A stretch of DNA of 64,000 nucleotides, taken from positions 91,158,151 through 91,222,150 of the forward strand of contig NC_133120.1 of the NCBI RefSeq assembly GCF_033568475.1, written 5' to 3'. A program made the position numbers and the translations under genes. This document shows, one piece after another, positions 23,914 to 35,804 of the stretch. The notes beneath the pieces were generated by a model. That model had not been told where the DNA came from, made no database searches, and saw nothing but the letters and a program-made list of their open reading frames with translations. The first letter of the stretch is position 1. Each line of letters begins with the position of its first letter. The DNA comes from Henckelia pumila (taxonomy: Eukaryota; Streptophyta; Magnoliopsida; Lamiales; Gesneriaceae).

Positions 23914-25152
23914 TTGGAAACTATGTTGCTAATGCACACGGCAAAAGTGGAAGATAAGATTGGAGCTATTCCCCATGGATTATCTACAGATTCTAATGTT
24001 TTTAAGAGGTGTTTTGAAATACCATCTTCATGTTTCATTCAAATGATGTTTGTCACTTTAAAACTATCAATAATCAATCTATATTTTTGGGTGTGTGATT
24101 TGCTGCTGTTATTCAGAGAATGTGAGTCCATATCAAGGAAAACTATTCGTGCCGATGCTGAGAAGTATCAATTCCAGGATGAAGTTTCACTGCTTATGGA
24201 CATCATTATCAACTCGCTTTACAACAATAAGGATATTTTCTTGAGAGAGTTGATCTCAAATGCCTCTAATGTGAGCTTTTGTTGTTCCCCTTTGTTTGAT
24301 GTTATTTACATCAACTTCGCTGGAAAGAGCTTGTGTTTGATGTATGTTTGTTGCTGATTTAGCACTGGACAAGATTAGATTCCTGTCACTCACCGACAAA
24401 GAAATTTTGGGTGAAGGTGATGATACAAAGCTTGAGATTCAGGTTCGTGATTTATTGGTTTTAGTTTAGTCAATTTTGCTAAATTTTTCGTTTAGCATTT
24501 TGTAGGAAGCTTTTAAGCATTAGATTATGGTATTACTGATGCATGGAATAATTTTTCCAATGTTGTAAAGAATAATTTTTCAGATTTTCATGAAAGTACT
24601 CTGGAGTCTGTTAAGTGGCTGTATTAGAATTTTATAGACATCATATTTCTTGATTATGTATTGACTGCTTGTTGAGTGTTGTAATCATAAAGATTTCTCG
24701 TGGAATTTTAAGTTGTTTTATCAGATTGTATAATAAACTCTTTTTTCTGAAAATTAATGGACATGACTTATTATGAACAAAATGAACAAATGCAGATTAC
24801 ATTGGACAAAGAGAAGAAAACAGTTTCAATTCATGACAGAGGTATTGGAATGACAAAGGAGGATTTGATCAAGAATTTGGGAACCATTGCCAAATCTGGA
24901 ACTTCAGGTGTGTGTATGTTTGTTTGTATCTTGTATTCGTGTATGATGGCTCAACAGTTGATTTTACTTTTACTTGAAAGCATTTACAGATCGGATTTTC
25001 CTTGTTTTTAACTTTCAATGACCTTTTTCTATACAACATTTGTAGACAAAATGCAGACCAGTGGAGATCATAACCTTATTGGGCAATTTGGTGTTGGATT
25101 TTACTCCGTATATCTTGTGGCTGACTACGTTGAAGTGATTAGCAAACATAAT
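23914..25152 (+). pseudogene. Captured GRP94/HSP90.7 N-terminal fragment (5 exons)
   Basis: Exons at about 23914-24008, 24117-24270, 24363-24442, 24796-24907 and 25037-25152 encode the HSP90 ATP-binding domain of the ER chaperone endoplasmin: [86 protein letters not shown], and [20 protein letters not shown]. Two junctions are damaged: before ALDKIRF the acceptor position lacks one base for in-phase joining, and before the DKMQTSGD exon the expected AG reads AA. The middle and C-terminal HSP90 domains are absent. A captured, decaying copy. Confidence 0.8.
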
Positions 25153-25309
25153 GTATGCCAAGTACTTTATCGATCGATCGAATCAGTATTTCTGGACTTA
25201 GTTGCTTTAGTTTTGTTGCTCGATGGATCCAAGTTTTAATTGAATTTGAGGTGTGGGTTGTGTAATTATATATTTGTTTAATTTATGTAGAAATTAAGGT
25301 TCTACAGTT

Positions 25310-26046
25310 ATGGATCGGCCGATTTTGAAGACAACGGTGGAGAAGGCGGCCTCGAGTCTAGCTACTGGGATATTTTGTGGTTCCATAGCTGCTTTGATCA
25401 CTCTGCCCCTTGTTGAGGAGTAGGGAGGGGCTGCGATTCATTCAGCAAAGATGCTGGGACATTATGGGTGGAAAGTTGTTGCAGCTAATGCGACCTTTGC
25501 TATGGTAAGGTTGTCACTCGAGAAATAACGAAAGAAACAAGACATTATTAATTTGTCAGTTGGTGCTGTATGTTTCAATTTCGCAGGTGGAGCTTTTGTT
25601 TTTATTGATTTATCTTAATTAATTAGTTGATGAACAGTACTGAGGTTAATTAATTGTATATGAAATGATTATATATCCTTGTTGGGTGGCTGTGTGAGAT
25701 TCTTTGACTGTTTAAATAAATATTGTTAATTAATTTACCTCATCTAATTACGGATTTGTGTACGTGTATAGATACAGTGATTCATTCATTTATGTTAACT
25801 CTCCTTCTTCATGCCTATTATCTTATTTTACATGCGCTTATATAATAATACTCTTCTAGACAGGAGTCCTCCATGCATGTTCATTAATATTGTATATAAT
25901 TCATTGTATAGCAATCATGTTTGATTTCTTTATATACAAAAGAACATTCATTTAAAAGTGTGTGTGCTGTATAAATATGCTTATTCCAGGTTAAGGAACA
26001 CAGCATTACCTACAAGAATGAGGATGGAATCATTGGGAAAATTTAA
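25310..26046 (+). pseudogene. Unidentified two-exon small gene fragment
   Basis: ATG at 25310 opens MDRPILKTTVEKAASSLATG, followed by a hydrophobic segment (IFCGSIAALITLPLVEE), an in-frame TAG at 25421, then GGAAIHSAKMLGHYGWKVV and AANATFAM. A GTAAGG donor follows at 25505. A second exon (25990-26043) reads VKEHSITYKNEDGIIGKI-stop after a CCAG acceptor. It has the look of a conserved small membrane protein, but I do not recognise it. It follows the GRP94 piece in the same orientation. Confidence 0.4.
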
Positions 26047-26808
26047 TTTCTCAACTAGCAAACTTATCACGTTTTTAAGGTCCAGTGCATCTCCCAGGAG
26101 CTCATACTCCTAGTTCTTGTGACCGACTCCACAGAGGAACGCATGCTTCCCTCTCGGAGGTTGGTTTGAGGTAGCGCCAGAAATATCCAAACTCTCAGTT
26201 ATAAATTTTCTATTACTGCATGTATATTTTCTCATACATCTCAAGGGGTTTCCTATTACAAATTTAATTGAACAAATCCCTCGCTTGTGGTGATGTTACG
26301 CCTTGCGAGTTTTTACACTACTGTGATATATAATAGTCCAGACACGCATTTATCCTCATCATAATTAACTTGTACTGAATGTTTGATGTTCGCCCATTTT
26401 TCTTGAATTACATATTGATCCCTTTGGTAGCAGTCAACTGGAAAATATTTTACAGTATATAATGATTTATTTAAATCTTTACTTGGTGATAAAACTGCAT
26501 TCTTTGTTGGGCTCTTGTGCCAATATGATCTCAATGAGGTGTGGGGCTTCTCGGTTGACATTTGTCAGGATTCTTTCCTGTTCTGGAACTTCCTTATGTT
26601 CCATGTTTGTTGTGACTCTGAAGCACTCTGTATTTAGGTTTTTTTATGTTGCGACTTTGTAACTAAGCTTAATTTTTATGCTTTAGGATTCTTATGATTT
26701 AAAATTTTTTCGTGAATATATATACTCTGAAGAAATTGCTGATACAAATTGATCTACAGGTGCGTAGGATTTCAGCTTGTGAAACTATGAGATCAGCAAC
26801 TACCAATT
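26047..26808. other. CACTA interior, unassigned
   Basis: No recognised gene. An exon-like stretch sits just before R2 (ATCTACAG/GTGCGTAGGATTTCAGC), ending where R2 begins. Confidence 0.25.
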
Positions 26809-28946
26809 GCAGATTCATCCATTCAGTTTTATTTCTTTTCTTTTTAAAAATTTTTTTTAAAAAAGGATCGTATTCGTATATTTTACAATTGAAATTTGTA
26901 CGAGGCTATGAACGTTTAAAGATTTCATGAAAGTGATTAGAGTACAAATTTTAAAGCGTAAAGTACATGTATTTCTAATTTCATTTCCTTCCATCTTTTT
27001 TTCTCCCTTCGATTTTTATGAAACCTTTTAGTTTTATAAGTTGAAATCAAAATAAACTTTTCTTTTTTTGAAAAAAAAGAAAAAGAAATCAAAATAAATT
27101 TTAAAAGTTAAAAATTCCATTTTTTAAAATTTTGACAGTTGAAATTTTTCAAAATGATTTTTTTAGTTTTAATACATAATTTATACAATTAACTATAATA
27201 TTAAATTATAGAAAAAGATAAGCAAAAAAGTGATAACATTGTTTAATTTTAAAATAGGTGCACACGTCGATACAAAAGTGAGTAAAAACTAATAGAATAA
27301 CTCTATTTGTACCTAGAGTATTTGTATTAAGGGTAATGCTACATGCAAATGTTACACGTTGAGTTATAAATTAGACTTGAAATTACATGATTATCCCTGA
27401 ATTTTATTTGAATTTTTTTTTTCAAAAATGCATATAGGATAATAATGTAATTTCAAATGCAATGTGTAACCCAACGTGTAACCACTCAGTGTACATGTAA
27501 CATTACCCCTTACAAAAAGGCTTACACGTTCTATTAAATTAGGAAAGTGTATCAAAGTTTTTTAAAATATCTTTATTTTCAACCTACAATTATTTGTCTT
27601 GTTCAAAAAAACTCTTAACAAAAAAATTATTATTTATTGTGTAGTATTAGGGGTGTCAAAATTGAACCCGATACCAGTTGACAGATAATTATCGAATTAA
27701 TTTGAGATTCAGGTTAGACCCGAAATATTAGAATTTTTTAAATTTTCAACAAAATATTTAAATAACCATAATAATAATCAATATATTTTGATTTAAATAC
27801 ATAATAACAAATCTCACTTATATAATTCTATATAATTTAAATTTGAAAGTTCAATCGTACAAAGTTTAAAATATACTTAATACACAAAATAAAAATTATT
27901 TTTAAAAAACAATATTTTACAAGATAATTATTACATTTTGAAAATCTATGATACAATATACAATAATTGTTTTCAAACATGCAATATATAAAAATATAGT
28001 AAATATTTCTTAATTCTATAAATAAGTAAAAAAAAAATTTAAAAATTTCTCAAATCAAATCCGAATAAATCAATAACGACCTACTCGAACTCGATCAATC
28101 CAAACCTAATGATTTGATTTTTTATTTTGTTTTTTAACAAAATAATTAATTATTGCACATAATAATAAATAAATATATTTTAATTTAAATACATAATAAT
28201 AAAATCTCACTTATATATGATGTAAATTTGAAAGTTTAATTTTAAAATTTTAAAATATATTTACTAAAAAAAATAAACAATTATTATTTTTGTTGAACTC
28301 AGTAAATAATTATATTTTCATAATTATATTTTAAAATTTTATAAAATATTTATTTTTTTTTGAATCAGTAAAATTAATTCTATAAGTAAGTGATAAAAAA
28401 TAATAATATTTTTGTTAAAAGATTTTTTTAGCAAGACAAATAATTAATTGTAGATTGAAAAGAATTTTTTTTTAACAAAAAAATTGAGATATTTTCCTAA
28501 TTTAATAGGGCGTGTAACCATCTATGTAAGACTGCAAAAATATTTCAAAATAAATTCACAAGAGTCTATGAAAATATTTACAATTGTAGAATGATATAAA
28601 TATTATAAAAATCAATCAACTCCACATAAATCTATTATTTTAAAAAAATCATTAAAACTATGCAATGAATACATCCTACATCCTATATCTTTATAGTTTT
28701 TGGCCTTGGTATTTCTTAATTTTGTACAGCAATAGATGTGGTTATTTAAAGGGGGGAAATTCTCAAAGTAAGTTTCGTAACTCTCATTTTGTCATATTAG
28801 AAGATACATGTGTTGGGGATTATTCTATGTTTTATCGAGATAGAAGTGGTATTTTTGATGCATTTTTGTACAAAATGTTTGGTCTGAATTCAAAATAAAT
28901 AATGTAAGGTTTTTAGTGGATAAAAAATCTTCGTAACATATAATGA
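26809..28946 (+). repeat. Direct repeat R2 (2.1 kb), copy inside the CACTA
   Basis: It is near-identical to R1 (16631-18768), 10.2 kb away, same orientation, with the same inner MITE (27330-27509) and inverted-repeat element. The flanks of R1 and R2 differ on both sides, so the copy boundary is sharp. Confidence 0.85.
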
Positions 28947-29610
28947 AGCGCTCTAACCTCAGCGAATCTGCATACTTCGAATAGGAAAAGTTCCAATATT
29001 TCCCTAGAATGCAAGAGATTTTGTTTGCACAGACTGTGATTAGACACACTAATTAAAGATTGTAATTAGATTTATGGATTTTATAGAACGATGGTGTTGT
29101 GCAGGGATTGGACCTAACTGATGAGTGATGAAATTAAACGATGGACCTAAGATTGTAATCCAACGATGGTGCTGTGCAAAATACCGAATCCAAAACCATA
29201 AATCTCGTTTTCATGCAAAAATCTAAATTAATAGTTTATGAATAAATAAAGAAATTTAAGTTTTACCAACATTGTAAGAAACTCAACTACGTAACCAGTG
29301 GAAAATATGATGCGCATATCCGCATATGACATTTAAAGAAAAATAGACATGATAAAATCTGAAAAATGAAGTTAGTGCATTACAAAACCAAAATTAAAAA
29401 GTTAATGTCAACCCATGCAAACAAAAAAAAATTATATGTTAATGGAAAAGAGATCATAATTTAAACCAATTTGAATCAAACTCACGACATTAAGTTAATC
29501 ATCAAAATTGATTTCTAATGATGCTCCTTTAAATTTTAATCTCCATATGAAAATAAGAAACAGGACAATAGAAAATTAAGCGTGCTTCCTCAAAAGCAAA
29601 ACAAGCATAC
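28947..29610. other. CACTA interior, unassigned
   Basis: No gene recognised. Some phrases recur locally (AACGATGGTG near 29090 and 29163), suggesting a degraded repeat. Confidence 0.2.
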
Positions 29611-32600
29611 CTGCTGGCCTCTATCAATGGAAGATGATCATTGTGTGGTTTTTCTATCACATTTTGTACCTGGAAATCCATAAATCATTGCATCATTATC
29701 ATCTGTTGTACAAGTTTTCCTAGACCATCTTTGAAACGCCCTAACTCTATAATAAATAAATATGCGGAATTTTTTTTTTTTTTATATACTTACTAAATAA
29801 ATATGTACATATATGCCCATACATATATGCACAGAATAAAAATATTTAAAACAAATAAATAAATAAATAAACAATTAAATACTTAAATAAAAATGCATTC
29901 TTTAAAATAAACTAAATATCTGAGTCAAACATTTAATTAAAAATTCTGCATAAATAAAATGAATAAAATTTGCATGCATTGAAAATAGTTAATAAAATAT
30001 TCTAAACTCACAACCACTGAAAAATAATAAAAATGTATCATGCCGACATAAATAAAACATGCATGTGACTCAGACATCTATCACGGTCACGGGGTCACTG
30101 CATGTCCGCTCATACATCCTCGCCTCCGGTGGGAGCTACATCTTCCTCTATGTACTCACCTGCACCATACCAGTGTTGTGAGCCTAGTGGCCCAACATGC
30201 TAACATAACAAGGGTTTAAAATAATTTAAAACAATTAAATACTAATACATACATATACATGAATGAGCATGCTTAAAAATTACATAACATATCTTAACTT
30301 AAATAAACTTAAATAACATAATACATAACATTGTTGAGCAAATTAATTTTCTAACATAGCATGGTTGTATCCATAGTGTAACCTTAAATCATACATTAAA
30401 TACTGATCAGCGTGGAAACCAACGTACGTGGCCGGTGACGAATCACCTCTTAAATTGGCAGTAAACTGCCCTTCAATCATATGGGGACGAATCCCCCTTA
30501 AATTGTCACACTACTTCAACTTCCAACATAAAATATTTTCTTGCTCAACCTTAAACATTAAATCATGCATAAAATATTATTTCATGAATGCATGTACTTA
30601 AATAAAATTTGTATCCTTCATATATATTTAATTTAATTTCATACTAACATATAAATATTAAAAATAACTCCCATGCATAAATTAATTAAATATATATTCA
30701 GGACACATGCAAATTTCTCATGGATTGTACTGGACTGCTGGCCCTAACACTCATGCCCATTTACTTAAATCTGGCCCATTAACATAATTAAGCCCAATAT
30801 CTTAAACTTTAAGCCCAAATAATTATTCTAAGCCCAATTAAATTAATAAAGCCCATTAAAATACACTAAGCCCAATAACAACTTAAACTGGCCCAATGGG
30901 CCCAAAAGCCCAAAGACTGGCCCAATAACTTTTATGGGCTCAAAAGCCCATAAAATTAATGGACTAACTTAACTAAAATTTTAAAATCCAAATAAAATTA
31001 TTTGGGAGTCCAAATAATTTTATTTCAAATTAATAGACCCAAAAACCCATTAATTCATAAAATATTTTAAAAATAAAAAGACTCGAGCCCGGCCCACCAA
31101 ACCCGGACCCGGACCAACTTAACCCAACCCACTAACCTACTGACCCGACCCAGAACCCACAACCCGACCCGAACCCTTCAGAAAAAAACCAACCCGAACC
31201 CAACTTCCCCCTCCCTAAACTGTACTGCCCAAGCGGGCAGCAACCAGAAAACCCCAGCGGCCGCCCCGCTCCGGCCACCCACCGGACGGAGGACCACCCC
31301 TAGACCTAGCTCACATCCAGGCCTTTCTAACAAGCCAAGAACCAGCCCAAACCGTTGACTATGGGGTGAGAACGAAGCTCTGCCACCCAGCCCTTCTGCA
31401 CTAGCGCGCAGACGCGAGCAGCTGCGGAAAATCCGTTTGTTCTCGAAGCTCCGACCACGAAAGACCATGAAACCTCTTGCAAAAACTTAGAAAACTTCAA
31501 GGGGGTTCTAACCCAACCAACCTTACCCAAAATAGTGGCCTGAGGAAGGAGATCAAAGTCTCCTTCCCCAGAACCCTAAACCTGCGCGACAGGAGCATCA
31601 GAAGTGAAGAACTTCGTTTCCTGCCTACCCTAGCCTCAAACCCCGACTTGACTCGACCCTAGGGGCCCTGATACATGTCTCCAACCAAGGAGCAGCAGCC
31701 ATGATCAATCCATGCAAGAAAAACGTGAGTATGCAAACCAAAACAATGCAAGAACAAGATGCAACATCCAAAACCGAAACTTTCTGGAAAAATCTTGGAA
31801 AAGTCTGATGTATACACGATACACACATGCATATACTGATATGGAGAAGAAAAGAGAAGGAAAAATCATGCCTTTCACCGAAAAATCAATGGATTAACGG
31901 ACGTAGGACGTTTCCGGGACGACGGGCGATGACGACAAGCCTTGGACCCTAAAAAACGTGACTATGGTGTAGATGGAGGCTGCTAGAACGTTGGAGGGGA
32001 TGATGAGCAGTAGGAGTGGCGGCTAGGTGTGTGTTCGGTAGGGTGAGGGATGGGTTTGGGTAGATTAGGTTTTGTTTTTTTTTTTAATAAAATAGGTTTT
32101 TAGGATATTAAAAGTTTTAAATAAACAAACATAAAATTTTAAAACTCTAAATAAAAGTTAAAATCTGATAATTTAAGTTAAACATATGAAAAATTCCGAA
32201 ATTATAAATTTAGGAAATTTTAAAAATACTAAAAAGTCAATATTTTGGCTTATTTTGAATAAAAATGGACTCCTAAAATTATATAAAATTAAATACTTAA
32301 AATTTTGAGATAATGAAACTCAAAATAATATTTTAGGGCTCTAAAAAGGCTCATAAAATAATTTGGATGGAAAGTTGTCATCTCGTCCGTCCACGGTCCC
32401 GTCTACGCGATAAAATAATTAAAATACTAAAAATCATAAAAATCACAAATTATGGGTTACATGCTTAAAAATAAATTAAGTCATGCACAAATAATTCACA
32501 TAATTATTTAACCCATAAATCTAAAATTTAAATAATTAAATATCCTAATTATGCATGCGGATTTACGTAATTAAAAATACCGGGTGTTACAATCTTTCTA

Positions 32601-33170
32601 AGCACATAAACTCATGAAAGGGTGAAGAATATGAGACATATGAATGCATCTTAGAGAAGTAGATTGATATTTTGCATAGTGGGAACATATATTTTAAACA
32701 GAAATGTATATGAAACTTTAGCTACAACAAACCTTGTGGTTTTGATAATTCCAGGTTTCCTTTCCAATTTAGCATTTTAAGATATTAAAGGGCCTATCAT
32801 GAAACTATATTTCTTCCAATTACAGTTCGACACCCTAGCACAATTAGAAATTATAAATTGTTTCTCCCACAGTGCAGAGCATAGATAAACAAGAGAAACA
32901 TACAAGATTCACTCCAATAAATAAATGCAGATTCAGTCACAATTATAGCTAAAAAATAAAAACTGATGATTGCCTGGACAACCAATGACAATCAATCCTT
33001 AATTCTTACCTAAGAAAATGCAGATTCAGTAACTCTTGACTTTCTGGGGGTTGCTTTTTCAAATTCTGCAGCAATATGACAGTGAGCAGCTCTGGTTTTT
33101 TAGCACGAAAAGCTCCTCTGATTACGGCAACATTAGTACCTGAAGCTCCTGATGTATAAATATGATTTTT
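29611..33170 (-). pseudogene. Captured LOG-like (putative lysine decarboxylase family) gene fragment
   Basis: Two minus-strand exons. The first (33170-33010) reads HIYTSGASGTNVAVIRGAF, RAKKPELLTVILLQNLKKQ, PPESQELL after a TGCAG acceptor. The second (29669-29611) reads VQNVIEKPHNDHLPLIEASR between CCAG and GTATGC. Both match successive exons of a plant Rossmann-fold LOG-like protein annotated as putative lysine decarboxylase, as I remember it. The 3' end of the first exon (NLHFLR) diverges from the family. The intron between them contains the solo LTR at 29732-32591. Fragment only. Confidence 0.55.
29732..32591 (-). mobile_element. Solo LTR, 2.86 kb (gypsy-like)
   Basis: The ends TGAAACGCCC...CGGGTGTTACA are TG...CA and flanked by a perfect 5-bp duplication ATCTT (29727-29731 and 32592-32596). 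There is no internal domain, so this is a solo LTR left by LTR-LTR recombination. On the minus strand it starts TGTAACACCCGG, like many chromovirus LTRs. The segment at 30745-30960 has a dense run of GCCCA motifs; the GC-rich stretch at 31080-31680 gives spurious ORFs. Confidence 0.8.
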
Positions 33171-34019
33171 CTGCAGAGAAAGAATATGGTTTTGAGACAA
33201 GAATTCATACAGAAAATCATGGATATAAATGAGTGTACATCATAAAGAAAAAGAATCAACAGTTAAATGGATAAGTCAGATTGAAAAATTCCAAAAAAAA
33301 TTCACATTTATGTTTACTCATTCCTTCTCAGCCATTTGGAAAACTCAGTTTAAGAGAATTCATTTTGAATGGTCCAGGTTCATAAAAAGATAAATTCATC
33401 ACAAATAAGTTAATAATTTACTGGATATTCAAGCTACTACCATGGAATAAAATCAAGTCTCACATGCTTCTAATAAAAGATTATTCGAAATAAAATCATC
33501 AAGAAACACCATGAAGCTCAAACAGTTAACCACGCTAAAACAACAACAGTTGTCAATAGAAGTTCTCTAACAAATACCAGATTTCAATTGAATTGTTTAA
33601 GAATTAATGATAAATTAGTTGATGTAATGCGAATTGTTTTAAGACAAGGTACCCAGTTGGCATATTGAACCTAAATATATATTTAACAACGAAAAAACAG
33701 TAACATGTGTGCCTTATTTTCAACTTATCCATGCATCTCAGCAGATTACAACTCGAGGTCGAGTAGGCATCGCATCGCCATTTTGTAAAACTTATCTCGC
33801 GTGTCGTATCTCATTCCAGATTACATCTACACCATGTCGTGTTTTCAGCAACATTAAAATTACTGTGGATTATTCGAGCACTTATTGATAGATGCAAGCA
33901 ACTTTCAAGTCCGCAGAACCTTTTTGTCAAAAGATCACTCGTACTAAGACCCAACAAGCCAATTAGCTACCAGATGCATACTAGTTTCTAGCCGTACTTG
34001 GAGTCAAATTCATCCCAGT
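33171..34019. other. CACTA interior between captured fragments
   Basis: Intron- or UTR-like AT-rich DNA; no recognised coding sequence. Confidence 0.3.
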
Positions 34020-34571
34020 TCAAGTGTTTGCGGGGACGTCTGCTGCTAGTGGCTTTCGGTTCAAGTACCGAATAACAGCATCTTCAACCCTGTCAAAAGT
34101 TGCAAAGATTCCATTTCTCATCCAATCTCATAACTTATCAGTATAAACGAATACTTTGGCCTCGAAAATGATAAAAGAGATCATATTGTCTTTGGTAACG
34201 AGCAAAGTAATTCAGGTAGATCATGCTAAGTCACAGCAGTGGAAACCAAACAAGTTCCTTTGATCATTTGTCAGATGCAAGAAACACAAAGCAATGAGTT
34301 ATAGAATTAGAGCAATTAACAAGAACACAAATCTAAAATTCACATACCAAGGTTGGCCGTAGAAATCAGATCCACGCTCTTTTTCCGCATTGCGACTTGC
34401 TTCACGGGTAACAAGCTTAATATCCCTATTTTGAGAATCGATAAGTGTTTTAATAAACTCAATCGGCGACTGGCTAAATCCAAGAAAAAATGCCCGTCTC
34501 CGCCGGTGCTCATGGACTTTCTTATAGCAGCACAAATTGAAGGACATGGACCCATTTAAGGGGATCTCCAT
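34020..34571 (-). pseudogene. Captured SNF12/SWP73 (BAF60-type) C-terminal exons
   Basis: The last two exons of a SWI/SNF chromatin-remodelling subunit lie on the minus strand. The first (about 34571-34348) reads [40 protein letters not shown] and [30 protein letters not shown] donor follows. The second (34089-34020) completes the tryptophan codon in phase and reads VEDAVIRYLNRKPLAADV to a TGA. The C-terminus matches the plant family well. The N-terminal part and SWIB domain are absent. Confidence 0.75.
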
Positions 34572-35504
34572 TTTTCCATAGAACTCGCAATTCTAAAGTT
34601 TACTAACTACCTTGAATTAATAAATTCAATGCTATACTAAGTGGAGCACTCGGTCTCAACAAAGCTAGTGGACGCCCCTTTGGCTCTCCAATTTTGGGAA
34701 GCCAAGTATTAACAACATTTTTTCATTAATTTTTTTTCTTTACGAAAGTTGATTCTATAATCATACGGATTCAAGAAAACCAACAAAATATACCAATACA
34801 AAATTCGATGAATTAAAGAAACACTTCTTGACAATCTAAAAGTCTATACAACACTCTTTTATAGACCAAGAAATAATATCAAGCAATCATTAGTCCAAGT
34901 TTTTAGAAACAAACCGATGGGCAGTGCGGGAGACTGACTAGTAATTTTGTGTGGCAAACTGGCAGTGAGGAGATGAGCAGCCAAGCCCGAGTGGGCAGTT
35001 GCGTGGGCGAGTCCAAGGAGGAGAAAGCTTCGGCGGTGGATTTTGAGAGGAAAGCTACGGCAGACGGCAGAGCAGATTTAAATGTGCTAAAATCCGACCA
35101 CCAGCAGCTGTTCTAGCCCGAATCCAACATCAAAATGACTCAAAATCACGAAATAGATGCACCAAGAACAAAGCCCAACCACCTGAAAATGATTCACAAC
35201 AGCCGCACTACTCCAAGCTAACCGTAACAACTCACGACAGATGGGAAATCCGTGAAGCAGCAATTTGAGCGTAGAGCATATGGGAAATTTGTGAAGCAAA
35301 AATTTATCTATGAAGCTACAACAAGAATCGAAAGAGAATAGCCAAAAGGAGAGGAAGAAAGAGAGTGGATAAAAGGGGGCGACGCGTACAGGCTAGGGTT
35401 CTTCAAACCTTCAGCGTATAAGTGTAAATTGGGGTAGGCTTTGTTTTTTTACGGAACTTAACAAAAAGCCTGGTAATTGGTTTAAAAAAAAATTTTAATC
35501 CACA
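34572..35504. other. CACTA right interior, no recognised gene
   Basis: No coding homology was seen. Small ORFs here do not resemble known proteins. Confidence 0.3.
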
Positions 35505-35804
35505 ATATTTCTAAAAAGCGTTGTGGTAAAGTGCAGAAAAAACGCTCATCCACAACGCTTTCCAAAAGCGTTGTGGTAGAGAGTATAAAAAGCGCTAATC
35601 CACAACGTTTTTCCAAAAGCGTTGTTGTTTTACCCAAAATATGCATTTTTAACAACGCTTTTTCGAAAAAGCGTTGTCTTTTATTTACAGAACAAAAAAA
35701 TGACAACGCTTTTAGTGAAAAGCGTTGTTGAAAAAAGAAAGACAACGCTTTTTAAAAAAAGCATTGTCTTTTATGTGTTGTCTATTACCTTTTTTCTTGT
35801 AGTG
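35505..35804. repeat. CACTA right terminal and subterminal repeats
   Basis: A dozen or so AAAAGCGTTGT / ACAACGCTTTT motifs, alternating in orientation and ending CTTGTAGTG, mirror the left end at 20840-21095. Confidence 0.8.

Larger units (their letters stand above)
20840..35804. mobile_element. 15-kb non-autonomous CACTA element carrying host gene fragments
   Basis: The left end CACTACAAGAAAAA is matched by the inverted right end TTTTTTCTTGTAGTG. Both ends also share ACAACACNTAAAAGACAATG and dense subterminal copies of ACAACGCTTTT / AAAAGCGTTGT, the layout of En/Spm (CACTA) elements. The flanking triplets are GTG and ATG, an imperfect 3-bp duplication. No TNP1/TNP2-like transposase was recognised. 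The interior holds pieces of at least five host genes, repeat R2 and a solo LTR. It could instead be two separate ends brought together, but the shared terminal sequence argues for one element. Confidence 0.75.

Noticed and set aside
16631..28946. R1 and R2 as the LTR pair of one 12-kb retrotransposon
   Set aside because: Ends are not TG...CA, no primer site follows R1, no polypurine tract precedes R2, and the interval contains LTP genes and a CACTA left end.
31178..31662. Overlapping ORFs in both strands of the solo LTR
   Set aside because: They arise from a GC-rich, stop-poor stretch inside the LTR and show no domain or codon pattern.
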